From Juglans regia (lineage: Eukaryota > Streptophyta > Magnoliopsida > Fagales > Juglandaceae), in the NCBI RefSeq assembly GCF_001411555.2, contig NC_049914.1, forward strand, positions 16,860,298 through 16,924,297: DNA of 64,000 nt. Direction: 5' to 3'. Both the position numbers and the translations under genes were made by a program. Position 1 is the stretch's first letter; each line of letters opens with the position of its first letter. The notes below the pieces were generated by a model, which was not told the DNA's origin, did not search any database, and saw nothing but the letters and a program-made list of their open reading frames with translations. Positions 46,660 through 58,424 of this stretch are shown one piece after another.

Positions 46660-49600
46660 TAGGGTTGTACACAAACCGGCCGGACTGACCGACCGTCGGA
46701 ATCAGGAACTGGTCGAAACTGGTAGAGAACAGGTCGGCCGGCGGTAGAAAATTAACAAAACCGATGTTGGCCGGTTCCGTCTACGGTTGAGACCCGGTCT
46801 AAACAGAAGAATCGACTGACGTCTTATATATTTATTTTTTAAATATATTTCTTATACAAAACGACGCTGTTTCACATGAAACAATGTCGTTTTGTTCTTA
46901 AACCTTTGAAAATAAATTCTAGACCAAACAGTGTCGTTTTTGGGTAGGGTTAGAACACCCCCGGTTTCTCCTTCCTTCATTTCGTAACTTTAGTCTTTCA
47001 TTCTTCGCATTTCACCAGGTCGCAGCCGTCCCCACTCCCAGACTCCCTCTCCCTCTCCCCGGACCCAGTGACTTGCAATCTCCCTCTCCCTTTCCGTGAC
47101 CTGCACTATCAGACTCTCCTTTCTCATTGCTCCCTCTCTCCTCTCTCGTCGCCGACGACCCACACTCGCCATGGCCCTCTCTTTCCTCTCTCGTCGCCGA
47201 CGACCCACACTGCCCACATTCCCACTGTAAGTTTTATATTTTTCTTTATATTTCATCTTTGCTGGGTTCCATTTTTTTGTTAGTTATTTTTAATTTCCCT
47301 GAGGAATTTTTTGGGAGGAAAAGGAAATGCCGAATCTAATCTCTGTTTTTGCCTTGCTTAGTAAAAATATTGTGTTTTGTGACATTGTGTCGTGTGCGAT
47401 GGAGCAATGCTTAGTAGCTTACAGTAAAAATATTGTGGTTTAACTGATTTATGCCGAAATGAGCTTATGCTGAAATGCTTACAGTGTGACAGACAGTGTG
47501 TGATAATTTGTGTGTGTGTGTCTGTGATAGACTTGTGGGCTGTGTTTGGAAATTTTATTTTCTTACCAGTCTTTGAATCAATGAATTTAAAGTATGAAAT
47601 ATGATGAGTGAACTAAACTTAGATTAGAGTCTTAGACTTGTGATGTTTGCTATGTTGCAAACTAGCTGCTGTGTAATAATAATCATTGTGTTGTTTTATA
47701 ATGTACGTGATAACGTATTAACGTTTAACATTTATGTTTTGTTTTATAATTAGATGGATTCTTCGTCGTCTCCGATTGATGTTGATGCATCAACACCAAC
47801 CATTAACTTGGGAGATGATGTGAGGGAAACCCAGTCATCAAAACCCCCTAGTGCCCCTACTAGTACTACTTGTCCATTACCTAAAAAACGAAAAGGGAAT
47901 GATCCATCTATTGTTTGGGACCATTTTACGAAGGTGGAGGGTTGTGCTATAGATGATCCAAAGGCTAAATATAATTATTGTGGCAAGACGTATGCTTGCC
48001 ATTCAAAGAGGAATGAGACTTCAACAATGCAAGACCATTTGCCTTCATGTCCTAAAAATTCTCATAAACGTAGGCCTTTGGATAGGTACCAAACATATTA
48101 ACAGGTGAGGCAACACCTGAGGAGGGGGTTGGAGAGAGTGATGGTATGTTAAAGAGTCTTATAACCCACAAATATAGTGAGGTTGGCGATTGCAGAGATA
48201 GTAATTATCGATGAGTTACCATTTAGAGTTGTTGAAGGACTGAGATTTAGGAAAGTGTGTTGTTCTCTTGAATCTCGGTTTAAAGTGCCATGTCATGTCA
48301 CAGTGGCAAGATATTGTATGAAAATGAAAAGGAAAAACTTAAAAAAGTGTTAAAAAATGGTGGCATGAGGATTTCGTTGACGACCGATACATGGACATCA
48401 GTACAGGATTTGAATTATATGTGTCTAACTGCACACTTCATTGATAAAGATTGAAAATTGCAGAAAAAAATCATTAACTTTTGTTTAATCCCTAATCATC
48501 GATGAGAAACTATTGGGAGATATGTTGAGTCATGCTTGCTTGATTGAGGCATTGATAGAATATTTACTGTGACTGTTGATAATGTAAGTTCAAATGATAC
48601 TGCAATTTCATATTTGAAATAGGTTTTGAGTGAGAATTTGTTGGGGGTCAGTATATGAACATGAGATGTTGTGCTCATATATTGAATCTTATTGTAAATG
48701 AGGGTTTGAATGAGTGCACTGACGCCATCACAATGGTTAGAAATGTAGTTAGATATGTGTGTTCATCTCCCGCAAGATTAGACAAGTTTAAGAGATGTGT
48801 AGAAAAAGAAAAAATTGATTGTATGAAAATGTTGTGTCTTGATGTACAGGCAAGATATAACTCAACTTATATGATGTTGGAGGCGGCTGAGAAGTTTAAG
48901 AAGGCTTTCAGACAGATGGAGAGCGATGATTATAATTACCTCTCTTACTTTGATGATGGCCCTAGGTCTGGGCACATGGAGCCTCCTAAAGTTAGGGAGT
49001 GGGAGACAGTGCGGGTTTTTGTTAAATTTTTTGAAATGTTTTATGATGCCACTAATAGATTTTCTGGGTTTTTATATGTGACAACCAATACCAATTTTTT
49101 GGAGATTTGTGATCTCCAAAATGAGTTGATGGAGTTGAGCTAGAGTCCTAATAGTTGCTTGAGGAGTATGACCATAAATATGAGAACAAAGTATGATAAG
49201 TATTGGAGGTCATTAGACAAGCTGAACTTGTTCATGTTAATTGCAGTTGTGCTTGATCCACGAAGTAAGTTAAGACTTCTTACTTTCCACTTGAGGAAAG
49301 TTCATGATGAGTTTCGTGTTGAGGAGTTTGTGTCGAGTGTGAAACAGGTATTGAAAGATTTGTATGCGGAATATAATGAAGAATTCGGCTCTACCACGAG
49401 TACCCAAGAACATGTGCCCCCTCTGACATCTAGAACCATGAATGATGGTGACGGCAAGCATGAGACCAAATGGTTCTACGAGTGGTATAAAACATCTTCT
49501 GCCATGGGATCTAATATTGTCAAAACAGAAGTAGATCGATATTTATCAGATGGTTGCGAGGCACTCTCCACATCGTTTGACTTGTTGACTTGGTGGAAAA

Positions 49601-50572
49601 TTAATGAGGCTAACTATCTTATACTCGCGAGGATTGCACGAGACTTATTGGCTATGCATGTTTCCACGGTTGCATCCGAGTTAGAATTTAGTATGGGAGG
49701 TCCTATGCTTGACACTCTTCGGAGTTCATTGGCTCCGAGAATCGTTGAGGCACTTATTTGTACTCAAAATTGGTTAAGACATCCGGCAACAACCATTGAT
49801 ATCCGGGAGGCTATGGATAATGTGGAGATCTTCATAGTAGAATCATGTATATTTTCTTTGTTTTCATTGTAATTTAATTCTAGTATTTTTTATACTCCAA
49901 ATTCATTAACATTTGATGTTTCATTCTTATTATTAATATTTATTAATGTTTGTATATAGAGTTGGGCATACAATCAAACGTGACAAGTATTGAAGGTTGA
50001 CGACTTGAAGTTGAAGCATCAACTATTGAAGGCTTGAAGTTGAAGTTGAAGTAGCAAGTAGCAACTATCCAATTTGTTGTCATTTAATTATGATATATTT
50101 TTTAGTTGCATTTTGCTATGTTTAAGACAATTTATTTTTATTTTTATTTTTTTTAATATGTATTAAGTAATACTAAACATCTAGTGAAGTTATTTTTATT
50201 TTTTTTAATTATGTAATAAGTAGTAAATAATAATTAATATAGTTAGTTAATAATTGTAGAAAATTATAAATGACATTACTATTAAAATTTAAAATGAAAT
50301 CAACTCAAAAAAAGTTCAAAAGAACTTGGATAATGAAATGAGAAAAAAAAAAAGCCCAAAATATTTGTTGAATTGGCCTAATTGGGATAGAAAAAGGCCC
50401 AAAAAAAGGGCCCAAACCGATCAAATTGACCGACAACTGGCTGGACTGAAGCCGGCCGGTTTCAGCCTTTAACATCGGTCAGTTTTGTTTGGTTTTTATC
50501 CTCAAAAGAGACAGTTCGGTCGGTTTCAAATTCATGAGAAAACAGAACTGACATAATAGGTTTTCAGGCTTA
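46660..50572 (+). mobile_element. hAT transposon with near-complete transposase pseudogene, 3913 bp
   Basis: The left end is tagggttgtac; the right end reads taagcctgaaaacc on the other strand. Flanks cggtgaag (46652-46659) and cgatgaag (50573-50580) match at 7 of 8 bases, the hAT duplication length. Subterminal ggccgg/ccggcc repeats lie at 46676-46800 and about 50430-50530. A RICESLEEPER-like transposase is encoded inside on the same strand. Confidence 0.85.
47754..49872 (+). pseudogene. hAT transposase (BED finger, RNase H-like, hAT_C), RICESLEEPER type, broken
   Basis: The ATG at 47754 follows a probable 5' UTR intron. The BED finger (VWDHFTKVEG, YNYCGKTYACHSKRN, MQDHLPSC) has Tyr in place of the first zinc-binding Cys. 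The frame breaks after 48101, and decayed motifs follow (RISLTTDTWTSVQDLNYMCL, LIPNH, DNVSSND) with several stops. From 48655 a long frame holds MRCCAHILNLIVNEGL, DVQARYNSTYMML and WETVRVFVKFFEMFYDAT. A single TAG at 49141-49143 intervenes, then the DUF4413-like segment (LNLFMLIAVVLDPRSKL) and dimerisation domain (ASELEFSMGGPMLDTLRSSL, EALICTQNWL). Cut-and-paste activity is lost. Confidence 0.88.
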
Positions 50573-50886
50573 CGATGAAGTGTTGGATAGTGTACGTGAA
50601 GGAAGTGACGTGTGCATCGACTAGGATCGGGATGCATGACTTGGTTGGTTCAAGTTATGCATTAGGATGAGGTTTGATAGGAAGAGTAAGGTGAATGTGT
50701 TAGTGTCTTAACCCTAAGGTGAATTATGGAGGTTCACTTTAATGGATAAACACTCGAAGTAGAACGTTGAGTTTGGGAAAGATGAACTCAAGTAGGTCCC
50801 AGAAAGAGGAAACATAAAAAGGGAAACATAGAAGATGGGGATGGAAGGTAGAGTGTGTCTTAAGTGAGGAAGCTCCAAGTCAAGTA

Positions 50887-51592
50887 TAAGAGTGTAAACT
50901 CAAACCGGAAAACCGATCCGGACCGGACCGAACCGGACCGGTTTTACCAGTTTTGAACCGGTCCGGTCCGGAACCAGTTTTTAAAATGTAAAAACCGGCC
51001 GGTTCCGGAATTTTTTGTCCCGGACCGGACCGGTTGATTAAAAAAAATAAAAAATAATATTTTTATATATAAGTTTTATACAAAATATTTTATATATATT
51101 AAATATTAATATATATAAGTTTTATATATAATGTATAATTATAAATTTTTATGTGAAATTTTATATATAATATATACATATTCTTATATGAAATAATTTC
51201 TTATTATAATTTATAAATTATTACATAAAATGTTAATACTAAATCACTAAAAGTTTATAACTAATACTAATATATAACTTATAACTATACCAATAGTCTA
51301 ATATTAATACTATTATATAGTCTAATATATTAATAAAAGTATAAAATAGTTTTTTTTAAATCAAAAAAATTTTTTTTTTATAAACAAATTTTTAATGACA
51401 AATTGTGAAACTTACATTTTAAAAAAACCGAAAAATCGGACTGGACCGGACCGGAAACCGGTAAAACCGAAAGTACCGGTTTAGGAGGATAACCGGTGTG
51501 TAATCGGTTTTGAAAAATACAAAACCGGTATATACTGGTTCGGTCCTAGATTTTATCCAAAACCGGAACGGACCGGACTGGTTACACCCCTA
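50887..51592. mobile_element. Non-autonomous hAT element with ccggaccgg subterminal repeats, 706 bp
   Basis: The left end is taagagtgtaaac and the right end ggttacacccccta-like (ggttacacccctag region), giving inverted TAgGgGTGTAAC ends. Flanks gtcaagta (50879-50886) and gtgaagta (51593-51600) agree at 7 of 8 bases. Dense ccggaccgg and accggtt motifs fill both sub-ends, and the middle is AT-rich with no coding sequence. Confidence 0.85.
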
Positions 51593-51779
51593 GTGAAGTA
51601 TAGTCTGTGTTTTCTAGTTTGTTGCTTATGCGCTAGAAAGGAAATGACAATAAGGTTGTGTGCATGTAGGTTGCCATCTGACACGCACGTGAATGGACTG
51701 TATAATATGAGAATAGCATGGAATTCAGATAAGTATTATGTTTATACTCTTTTAGAGTTTTCTAAATGATATGATATGA

Positions 51780-52680
51780 AATGAAAATAAAATGTTTTCA
51801 CTTGCGATGCTTTATGAAATGAAATGAAATGAATGATGTCTTACGAAAGTATGCTATGTATGTAACGTCCTTCCTTGGCAACCCCTTTTTATGCAACCAA
51901 AATATTACTTGTATGCATGTGAATGGATGTTACATGTATTATGTATTGGATGTATCTTCCATGAAAAATGAAATGTGAGGTTTATGACTTATGCTTTAAG
52001 TGATGCTTTAAATGATGCGAATAAAGTGTTTTAAATGCCTGTATGAATTGATGTTTTAAGGATGTCATGAGCTGATGTTTTAAATGTTGTCTTAAAAGAT
52101 GATTTTAAGCTTATGCTTTTAAATGACGTTTATGAATGAATGAGTTGATGAATGAAAGAATGAAAGAAATGATTGAATAAATAAATACTTTAATGTATGA
52201 AAATACGTAACGATCATATGAACGAATGAATGATGGTACCAATGAATAGGCTGATTGTAATGCCGGATAAGTAGTACCGGTAGTGCACCCAGTACTGCCC
52301 CTGACTAAAAGGGGTTCCTAACTTATGGCCACGAGCGAAACCCAGGTCTAAAGGAAGATCGCTAACTCTCATACATAGGGCGTAACAGTGTGTACAAGCA
52401 AATGAAAGTGATAAGAATATGTATATATGCTCTAGCTCTTTAAGAAATGAAGGCATGAGGTGTGGAAAAATATTTTACGAAAAGAAAACCCGGAAACTCT
52501 TTTAAGAAAAATCCTACCTCGTAATGTTTTAAATGAATGTATGTCCTACATAATATATGTTATGAGTGATGAATGTATGAATGAAATTATCCACTACTCC
52601 TTATTTTTCCCATGTATGAATGTATGAGTGATGAATGTATGAATGAAAATTGACATATCAAATAATTTGTGCAAACAAGG
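51780..52680 (+). repeat. Degenerate atgaatg/atgatgtttta repeats
   Basis: Imperfect short repeats (aaatgaaatgaaatg, gatgctttaa, gaatgaatg) run through this tract. A longer duplication (gagtgatgaatgtatgaatg at about 52564 and 52626, with ccttatttttc next to it) lies at the end. Confidence 0.65.
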
Positions 52681-53700
52681 AATTTGCCACTACCCCTTAT
52701 TTTTCTCATGTTTTGTCCCTGTTGGAACTGATGGCGTACAATAGCCTTTAAGGCTATGAGCATGATCATTGCAGTCTTGGGCAACAACATTGATTATCTT
52801 GTACTGTCATGCTGCATACAAAAACTTGTAATAATTCATATTCTTCACCTTGTGACAAAAGAATGATAATGTGTGAATATAAATAGCACAGATGGAAATG
52901 AGTTCACTATAAAGTGCTTTAAGTTCAACTGAGTTTTATACTAAAAGGTAAAGAAGTAAGAAAAAGAAAATAGTGAAAGAAGAGATAAAATTTGTATGGC
53001 CTCTCGTTCCTCTGTAAAGGACTTGGTGAGGATTCATGGTGCAAAGGGTACTAGTCAGTTGGCTACACTCAGAAATTGTATTGACATAGGCGTGCAGTTT
53101 TCACATAGAAGGACATGTGTAAGTAAATAGACATCTATATTGTAGTGGAATAAGTAACGTTTAGTCAGAGACTAAAGTGCTATTTGTACCAGAGGTTTAA
53201 ATCGGAAATAGGTTCATTCTTTAAAACATAAATATTCGTATGTTACTATCACTTCCCACATAATATTACAAAATACCATTTGTTCATTTCTTAGATCCAG
53301 GTACGACAGACCAAGCATGATTTTTCGTCTAACTAAATAGTAGGAATGGTTTGAGGAATCCTTTACATGTCCATGATGATTGACTCACAATAAGACTCAT
53401 ACACTCGATATCACAACATCTCTCCTAACCATTCAAAGCCATTATCTCAAAATCACAGTATAAAGATAATCCATAAATATAATGAAGTTAACCTACCTCA
53501 ATAGTATTTAAAATACTACGGGCGGCGCTGATGCTGCTCCCTTAGTTACTCTCTTTAAAGCCGCTTACTTTCTTCAAATGCACTGAATCCAAAGAAACTC
53601 CAATGCTTACGATCTCAAAAGTGAGATTTTGTCCTTTGTCTAATCTCTTTTATAGGTAGGATCGTCAAGTGTCCTTTTGACATACTTTTGACTCCAAACA
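52681..53700. other. Intergenic DNA, no recognised gene
   Basis: No coding region or element end could be supported. The end may be part of the long terminal region of the reverse-strand gypsy remnant that follows. Confidence 0.4.
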
Positions 53701-53734
53701 TACTTGAGTAGAAGCCCTTTAGTTTAGGTCATCC

Positions 53735-55290
53735 CTATGGAGGACGACATAGACAAACTGAAAGGACAAGGCACGCATGTTCTTGCGATTTGCCTTGCAT
53801 CCAATCCACGGTCTCTCTCCAAATATGGGTCTCCCACGTGGCACTAGACTCTAAGTTTAGATGATATGGCCTGCATAGTCGTAATATTTTTCCTGCAAAC
53901 CCATTCCAGATGTGACCTTTTAGGTGGAGTATGGGCCTCCGCATATGACACTGTTGGCTTTTGAGTATTTTTGTGTTATACCAGAAAGCCCTCACGTTCA
54001 TGAGTCTTGTCCTTATCCGTTGCTCGCCATAGACTCGTAACTCACCTTTTGCACCAACCTTTCTTAAATTCGTACGGTTGGTGCCTTTTCTCGCTTGGAT
54101 GGTTCCTAGTGACAAGTCCTTTATTACACCCTCCACTGAGATGTTTTAGCCCAACTTCCTACATCTTGTCGCTTGCCCTTTCCATGTTGGACTAGTTGCA
54201 CTCTGTAGGTCATCGCTGCCTCATCTTCTGCCAAATCAAGGAAATGCTCTCTTTTTTGCCTTACTCTTATCCTCGAACGATGGTTTGCCCCCTTGATCTA
54301 GTGCGATCCTCACATCCTCCCCTCTTTATTAGGAATCTCGTCCTCAAAATCCGGTGAGGACCCTCTCTCGATATGAAATTCCAAGGGAGGTGATCTAGGC
54401 GGGGTGTTCTTTGGTGTTCTAGGTTGACACCATTTGAGTTGGAGGCCTACCCTCACCTGGATGCGCCAATAGACCTTCATGATCTCTGATTGGGACAAGA
54501 GCTTCCTCCACTTGTCTCCTTTGCAGGCTGCTTTTGGTGCACCCGTTGGCTCTTTTCTCTAGGATCCTAGCTTCTCTGGTAGATTTGGCATTGTAGGACA
54601 TTGGTAAATCCCCACCCTTATCCCTTTCTTGTTCATCACTTTTCAAGACGGTTTGTTTCTTCCCACGTTACGCTATGGTTGTGCCATCGTGGTCCAACAT
54701 TTCCATTATTAGGGCACTAGCCCTCTGAGAGCTTTCTTCGTCTTGGCATCATTCCTTCTCATCTTGCCAGTGTTCTGCTTCTAGCCTCACCTCTTTGTGT
54801 CGTTCTTCCATGAATCTAGAAATTATTTTTGGTGGTACGTCTACCTTTCGTCCCATTGTCTTCTCTTGCACCATGATTATAGTTTGAGAGCTCTAGGTAT
54901 TGTAGTAAGAAAAGGTAGTCCAAGGCTTATTTATAGATGTGCTCCTACTTTTGAATTGTCCGAACTACCCTTGCTACGTGTGTTACAGCTCACTTATTGC
55001 AGCTTGAATAAATATGGGAATTGATCCCCCGTGACCCGCTCACTTTCCCATATAAACTCCTTGTTTCCTGCCTCTCACCATTGCACCTTAACCAATTGTA
55101 TGGTTGTGGACTATAGTTTATGTTCCTTCAAGTCTACGATTCAGATGGCTTATTGGTATGGGTTTTTCCTTGTAAGTTAGATTCGATTGCAGTGGGACTA
55201 GATTTGGGTTAATCATTCTGGGTTGTTGGTTCTCGAAATTCTTCCTCGACGAGGAAACGTAAAACACATTATGGATCCCTTCCTACTCCT
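53735..55290 (-). mobile_element. Degraded Ty3/gypsy remnant: integrase/chromodomain end and downstream ORF pieces
   Basis: On the reverse strand at about 55000-55290 the reading (with frame changes) contains IHNVFYVSS, NLTYKEKPI, a frame shift, LVKVQW and EFIWESERVTGDQFPYLF. These are hallmarks of the chromodomain-like end of gypsy integrases. Below it, charged frames at 54419-54950 (RKVDVPPKIISRFMEERHKE, REARILEKRANGC) and 53735-54136 may be a late ORF or leader of the same or a neighbouring element. I do not recognise their family. Many stops; inactive. LTRs were not delimited. Confidence 0.5.
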
Positions 55291-55319
55291 TAGATAACAT
55301 CACTCTCTACGCCACTAGA

Positions 55320-55500
55320 CTTAGTCGGAGTAGGATTTTCCTAAATTTGACTTTGACTCTAACATCAATGTTGTTGGAGTTTAAATTCAAACTTCGACTC
55401 CGACTCCAACTTGTGGAGGCTCCGATCCGACTCCAACTTGTCGGAGCAGAGTTGGATTTGGGCTTTTTTGTAGTTTCATATTTAGAACAGTTTAAAAAAG
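55320..55500. repeat. hAT end scrap with ctccgactcc repeats
   Basis: The motifs agtcggagtagg, cgactccgactccaac and gtcggagcaga match the subterminal repeats of the hAT remnant at 44357-46520. Only one end seems present, and no 8-bp duplication was found. Confidence 0.4.
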
Positions 55501-55930
55501 TAATTTTTGTGGACTTTCAAATTTCACTTTTTCAATAAAATTAAAAAGTAAAACTAAATCATTCACTACTTAGTTACTTCTATGTTAATATCTAATTTAT
55601 TTTTAGACTAAACTTATACTATAGTGTCTAATACATGTTATCATACTGTAGTATTACATATTATTCTCAATATCTATAATACTACAATATTGTAGTATTA
55701 CATTTTATTGTACTATAATACTACATGTTATTATATTTTACTAGTATCTAACTTATTTATAACTTATTTCTACGCTAGACTTATTTATAGTGTCTAATTA
55801 CATGTTATTATAGTCAAGTAAATTAGTATTATGCGTTATTAACTTATTATACTAGACTTATTAGTTATTTCTATACTTGATTATGTATGGTACTAATACT
55901 ATGATGTTTACATATACTAAACTATCATTA
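55501..55930. other. AT-rich intergenic DNA
   Basis: Many short tactaatac/gtagtatta motifs, some in inverted pairs (e.g. around 55670-55730). No gene seen. Confidence 0.4.
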
Positions 55931-55932
55931 GT

Positions 55933-56154
55933 CTATTTGACATGATTCAAAGGACCAAAAGGGGGTGGTAATTGCTTAATAGCAGTTCTCTCTATATGCA
56001 ATTCTTCTAAAGCCATCATATTCCCAAATTTCACAGGTAACTTGTGTAGTTTTAAGCTACAAATTCTTCTTGGAAGATTCTGCAGGATATTAGATACTTT
56101 TAAACTCAGCAAAACAAGTCCTTTCAAAACTTGTTTGACATTACTACGTTGCAA
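55933..56154 (-). pseudogene. TNL-type LRR fragment
   Basis: The reverse-strand frame reads LVLLSLKVSNILQNLPRRI, LHKLPVKFGNMMALEELHIE and RTAIKQLPPPFGPL. This is the 'LPE..GNM..LEELxLxGTAIxxLPxSFG' pattern of TIR-NBS-LRR leucine-rich repeats. It is only about two to three repeats long and has no adjoining NB-ARC. It may derive from the same TNL as the TIR exon at 62155, which is on the same strand, but this cannot be shown. Confidence 0.55.
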
Positions 56155-56482
56155 GTAAGTACCACAAGGTCCTCCAGAAGATCATTACAATGAAAATGGG
56201 AAATAAAACAACAAAACAGACAGAATGAAAATAAATAAATAAATAAACTACGAGTCATCTATACGAAAAAGATGCTAGTCATCCAAGACTGATGAATCAT
56301 GCCAATCCAAACTTGTTAATTAAGAACATCATTTATTATATTTTTATGTAATTTCTTGTCCTACCAAAATGACATGCCATAAAACATTGTTTTTTCTTTC
56401 TTCTGTGTCGTGTACATACTAATCATTTTAATGTATTAAGTCAATACGTGATTTTGACTTTCTTTGCAAATCTGACCGAAAC

Positions 56483-57071
56483 TAGGGGTGCTACCCGCCC
56501 CCTACGGGACGAGGCACCCCTTCCCCACACCCCGCCCCCAAGATGCGGGGGCGGGGTGCCGCACCTCGGTGGGCAGGGTGTGGGGCGGATTCCCAATCCG
56601 TCCCGCCTTTTTTCACTTAAAAAAAAAATACTACATTTATTTGATTTAAAAATTATTTATAAGTGTAAAAGTAATTAAAAAATACATTTTTAGATTTAAA
56701 TTATAAATTTAAATTTTATAAATATGACTATAATTTAAAAACTATGTAATTTTTAAATTTGCTAGTGTATATTTTATGTAAATTGTAGTGTATTAAATTT
56801 TAAACTATATAGTTTTTAAATTTTTCAATGAATGTTTTGTGAACAAGTCTAACAAATTGTAATATATATTTATATATACACAATTTATAAAATATAAATA
56901 TATATTTAATAATATCTATATAAAAAAATGGGGGAGGGGGCGGGGCGGGGTTGGGCCCTCCCCGCCACCCGCCCCCGCTAGGTGCCCTAGATGCGGGGCG
57001 AGACACATGGGCGAAGCGCCAAGCGGGGTTGGAGCAGGGCAGCGAGAGCGGGACCCCGCTGCCCACCCCTA
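56483..57071. mobile_element. GC-ended hAT MITE, 589 bp, perfect 8-bp target duplication
   Basis: The ends are taggggtgctaccc and cccacccctaa (inverted TAGGGGTG). Perfect duplications accgaaac lie at 56475-56482 and 57072-57079. Both subterminal zones are strikingly G+C-rich (gcggggcgggg, ccccgcccc) around an AT-rich core with no coding potential. ORFs crossing it are artefacts. Confidence 0.9.
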
Positions 57072-57079
57072 ACCGAAAC

Positions 57080-58050
57080 AGCATTAATGGGGCTAGTCTT
57101 TTTCGTAAAATTATTATTATTTTTAAATAAATCAACCATCCATAAAAACTACCACCAGAGGTCCAGAGTCTACAAAACATATACTACAAGAAATATGGTT
57201 ATGTACGACAGGTTATCCTCACTCCTAAATTGAACGTTTTTATTGTAATTAAAGTTGCCTCATGAACCAAAATGATGGGGTTTGTAATCTTTGTTGATAG
57301 ATATAATCAAATTGTTTTCCAATCAAAATAGCAATAATAATAATAATCAAAATAGCGATATGGCGGTCTCCCATAGAAGGGCCGCTATGGATACTCTGTT
57401 TAAGCTTTTAATGAAAGGACAATTAGGTTATTTTAATTATAGAAAAGTTCGTTTAAGATAAAGAAATTAATTTAAAGATCAACAAAAGCTTGTGATTACA
57501 TTATTATATTCTTTTTCCATGGTTTGTTTCATTAGTTTAAGAGATATTTCACTTATTTAATGAGGGAACCAAGAATTTCGTGGTTTGATGGAATTATCCA
57601 AATAAGATAGCTTTCTACTAAAGTAAATATAAAATAATCCGTGTGGTTTGCCTTGATGTCAAATAAACTTTTTAACTGAACTTCTTATCGATGTGCTTTT
57701 AAATAGAGCAAATTGATTCTTCGTTAAAATAATCTAAAATATTACCATGCTGATGTGGCATGCCACGTGATATGTAAGTCTAAAAAATTCTCCCAACTCT
57801 TTGTAAATGGGCTATTGCTGTGGACTTTAATGGCATGACTCTTTATAATTTCCTTGCTTCTAATGCGCTTACTTAGTTAGGACATAGGAGTTTTGTAAGA
57901 CAACGCAACAAGACACAGCATCCTTCGGAGTTGAGCAATTTGGGAATAAAATAGCAGAGCAGCACGAGAAAGAAACTTCTCCACAAAGCATAAAGTGGTG
58001 TCTCAGCGGATAGCAGATAGAAAGAAACTTCTCCTAAGCTAATGCAGTGC
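57080..58050. other. Intergenic DNA downstream of the reverse-strand CNL fragment
   Basis: No gene or element recognised. The last 100-200 bases before 58051 would be the 3' UTR of the CNL fragment on the reverse strand. Confidence 0.4.
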
Positions 58051-58419
58051 TCAGAAATCTAATACGTTGATTTCGACAAAAATGTCATCCAAGTACTCTG
58101 GACGACTGCTTATCCACTCTAACGCTTCCCACCAACTCTTCTCACCCTTTATCTTCCTCAAATTTTCAGTGGGCAATTCCTCAATGAATACATTTTCAAG
58201 ACTTGTACAATTATAAATACTCAGCCATTCTAATTTTGGTGCAATGTGGAAGCCATTAGAGATGCTGACTAACCCTGGCATGTAATGAAGTGAAACCTTC
58301 TTCAAATTTGGGAGAAAGGAAGAAGTTTCATGCACAACAGAAACATCACAGCTCACTATGTTTGTAACTGAGGGACAGTCTTCAATTGTAAGTACTTCTA
58401 AGTTGCAGAGGTTACCAAG

Positions 58420-58424
58420 CAACC
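58420..58424 (+). other. 5-bp target-site duplication, left (caacc)
   Basis: caacc before TGTGAC at 58425 is repeated at 60939-60943 right after the TTACA end. Removing the LTR and one copy restores the CNL reading GLLGNLCNLE. Confidence 0.9.

Larger units (their letters stand above)
40218..52600 (+). repeat. Old LTR-like repeat heavily interrupted by younger insertions
   Basis: It starts TGTAACAACCTGCTC at 40218, the usual 5' end of plant gypsy LTRs. After removing the insertions described separately, the body comprises 40218-40584, about 42025-44348 (CT-rich to 43460, then GT-rich), 46529-46651, 50581-50878 and 51601 to about 52600 (atgaatg-rich). No 3' end with TTACA or matching flank was found, so the element is partial or its end is decayed. 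That the pieces belong together is inferred because each insertion has target duplications on both sides. Confidence 0.4.

Noticed and set aside
56448..57233. Pro/Arg/Gly-rich ORFs over the GC-rich patches
   Set aside because: They cross the ends of a clear hAT MITE with an 8-bp target duplication, so they are not genes.
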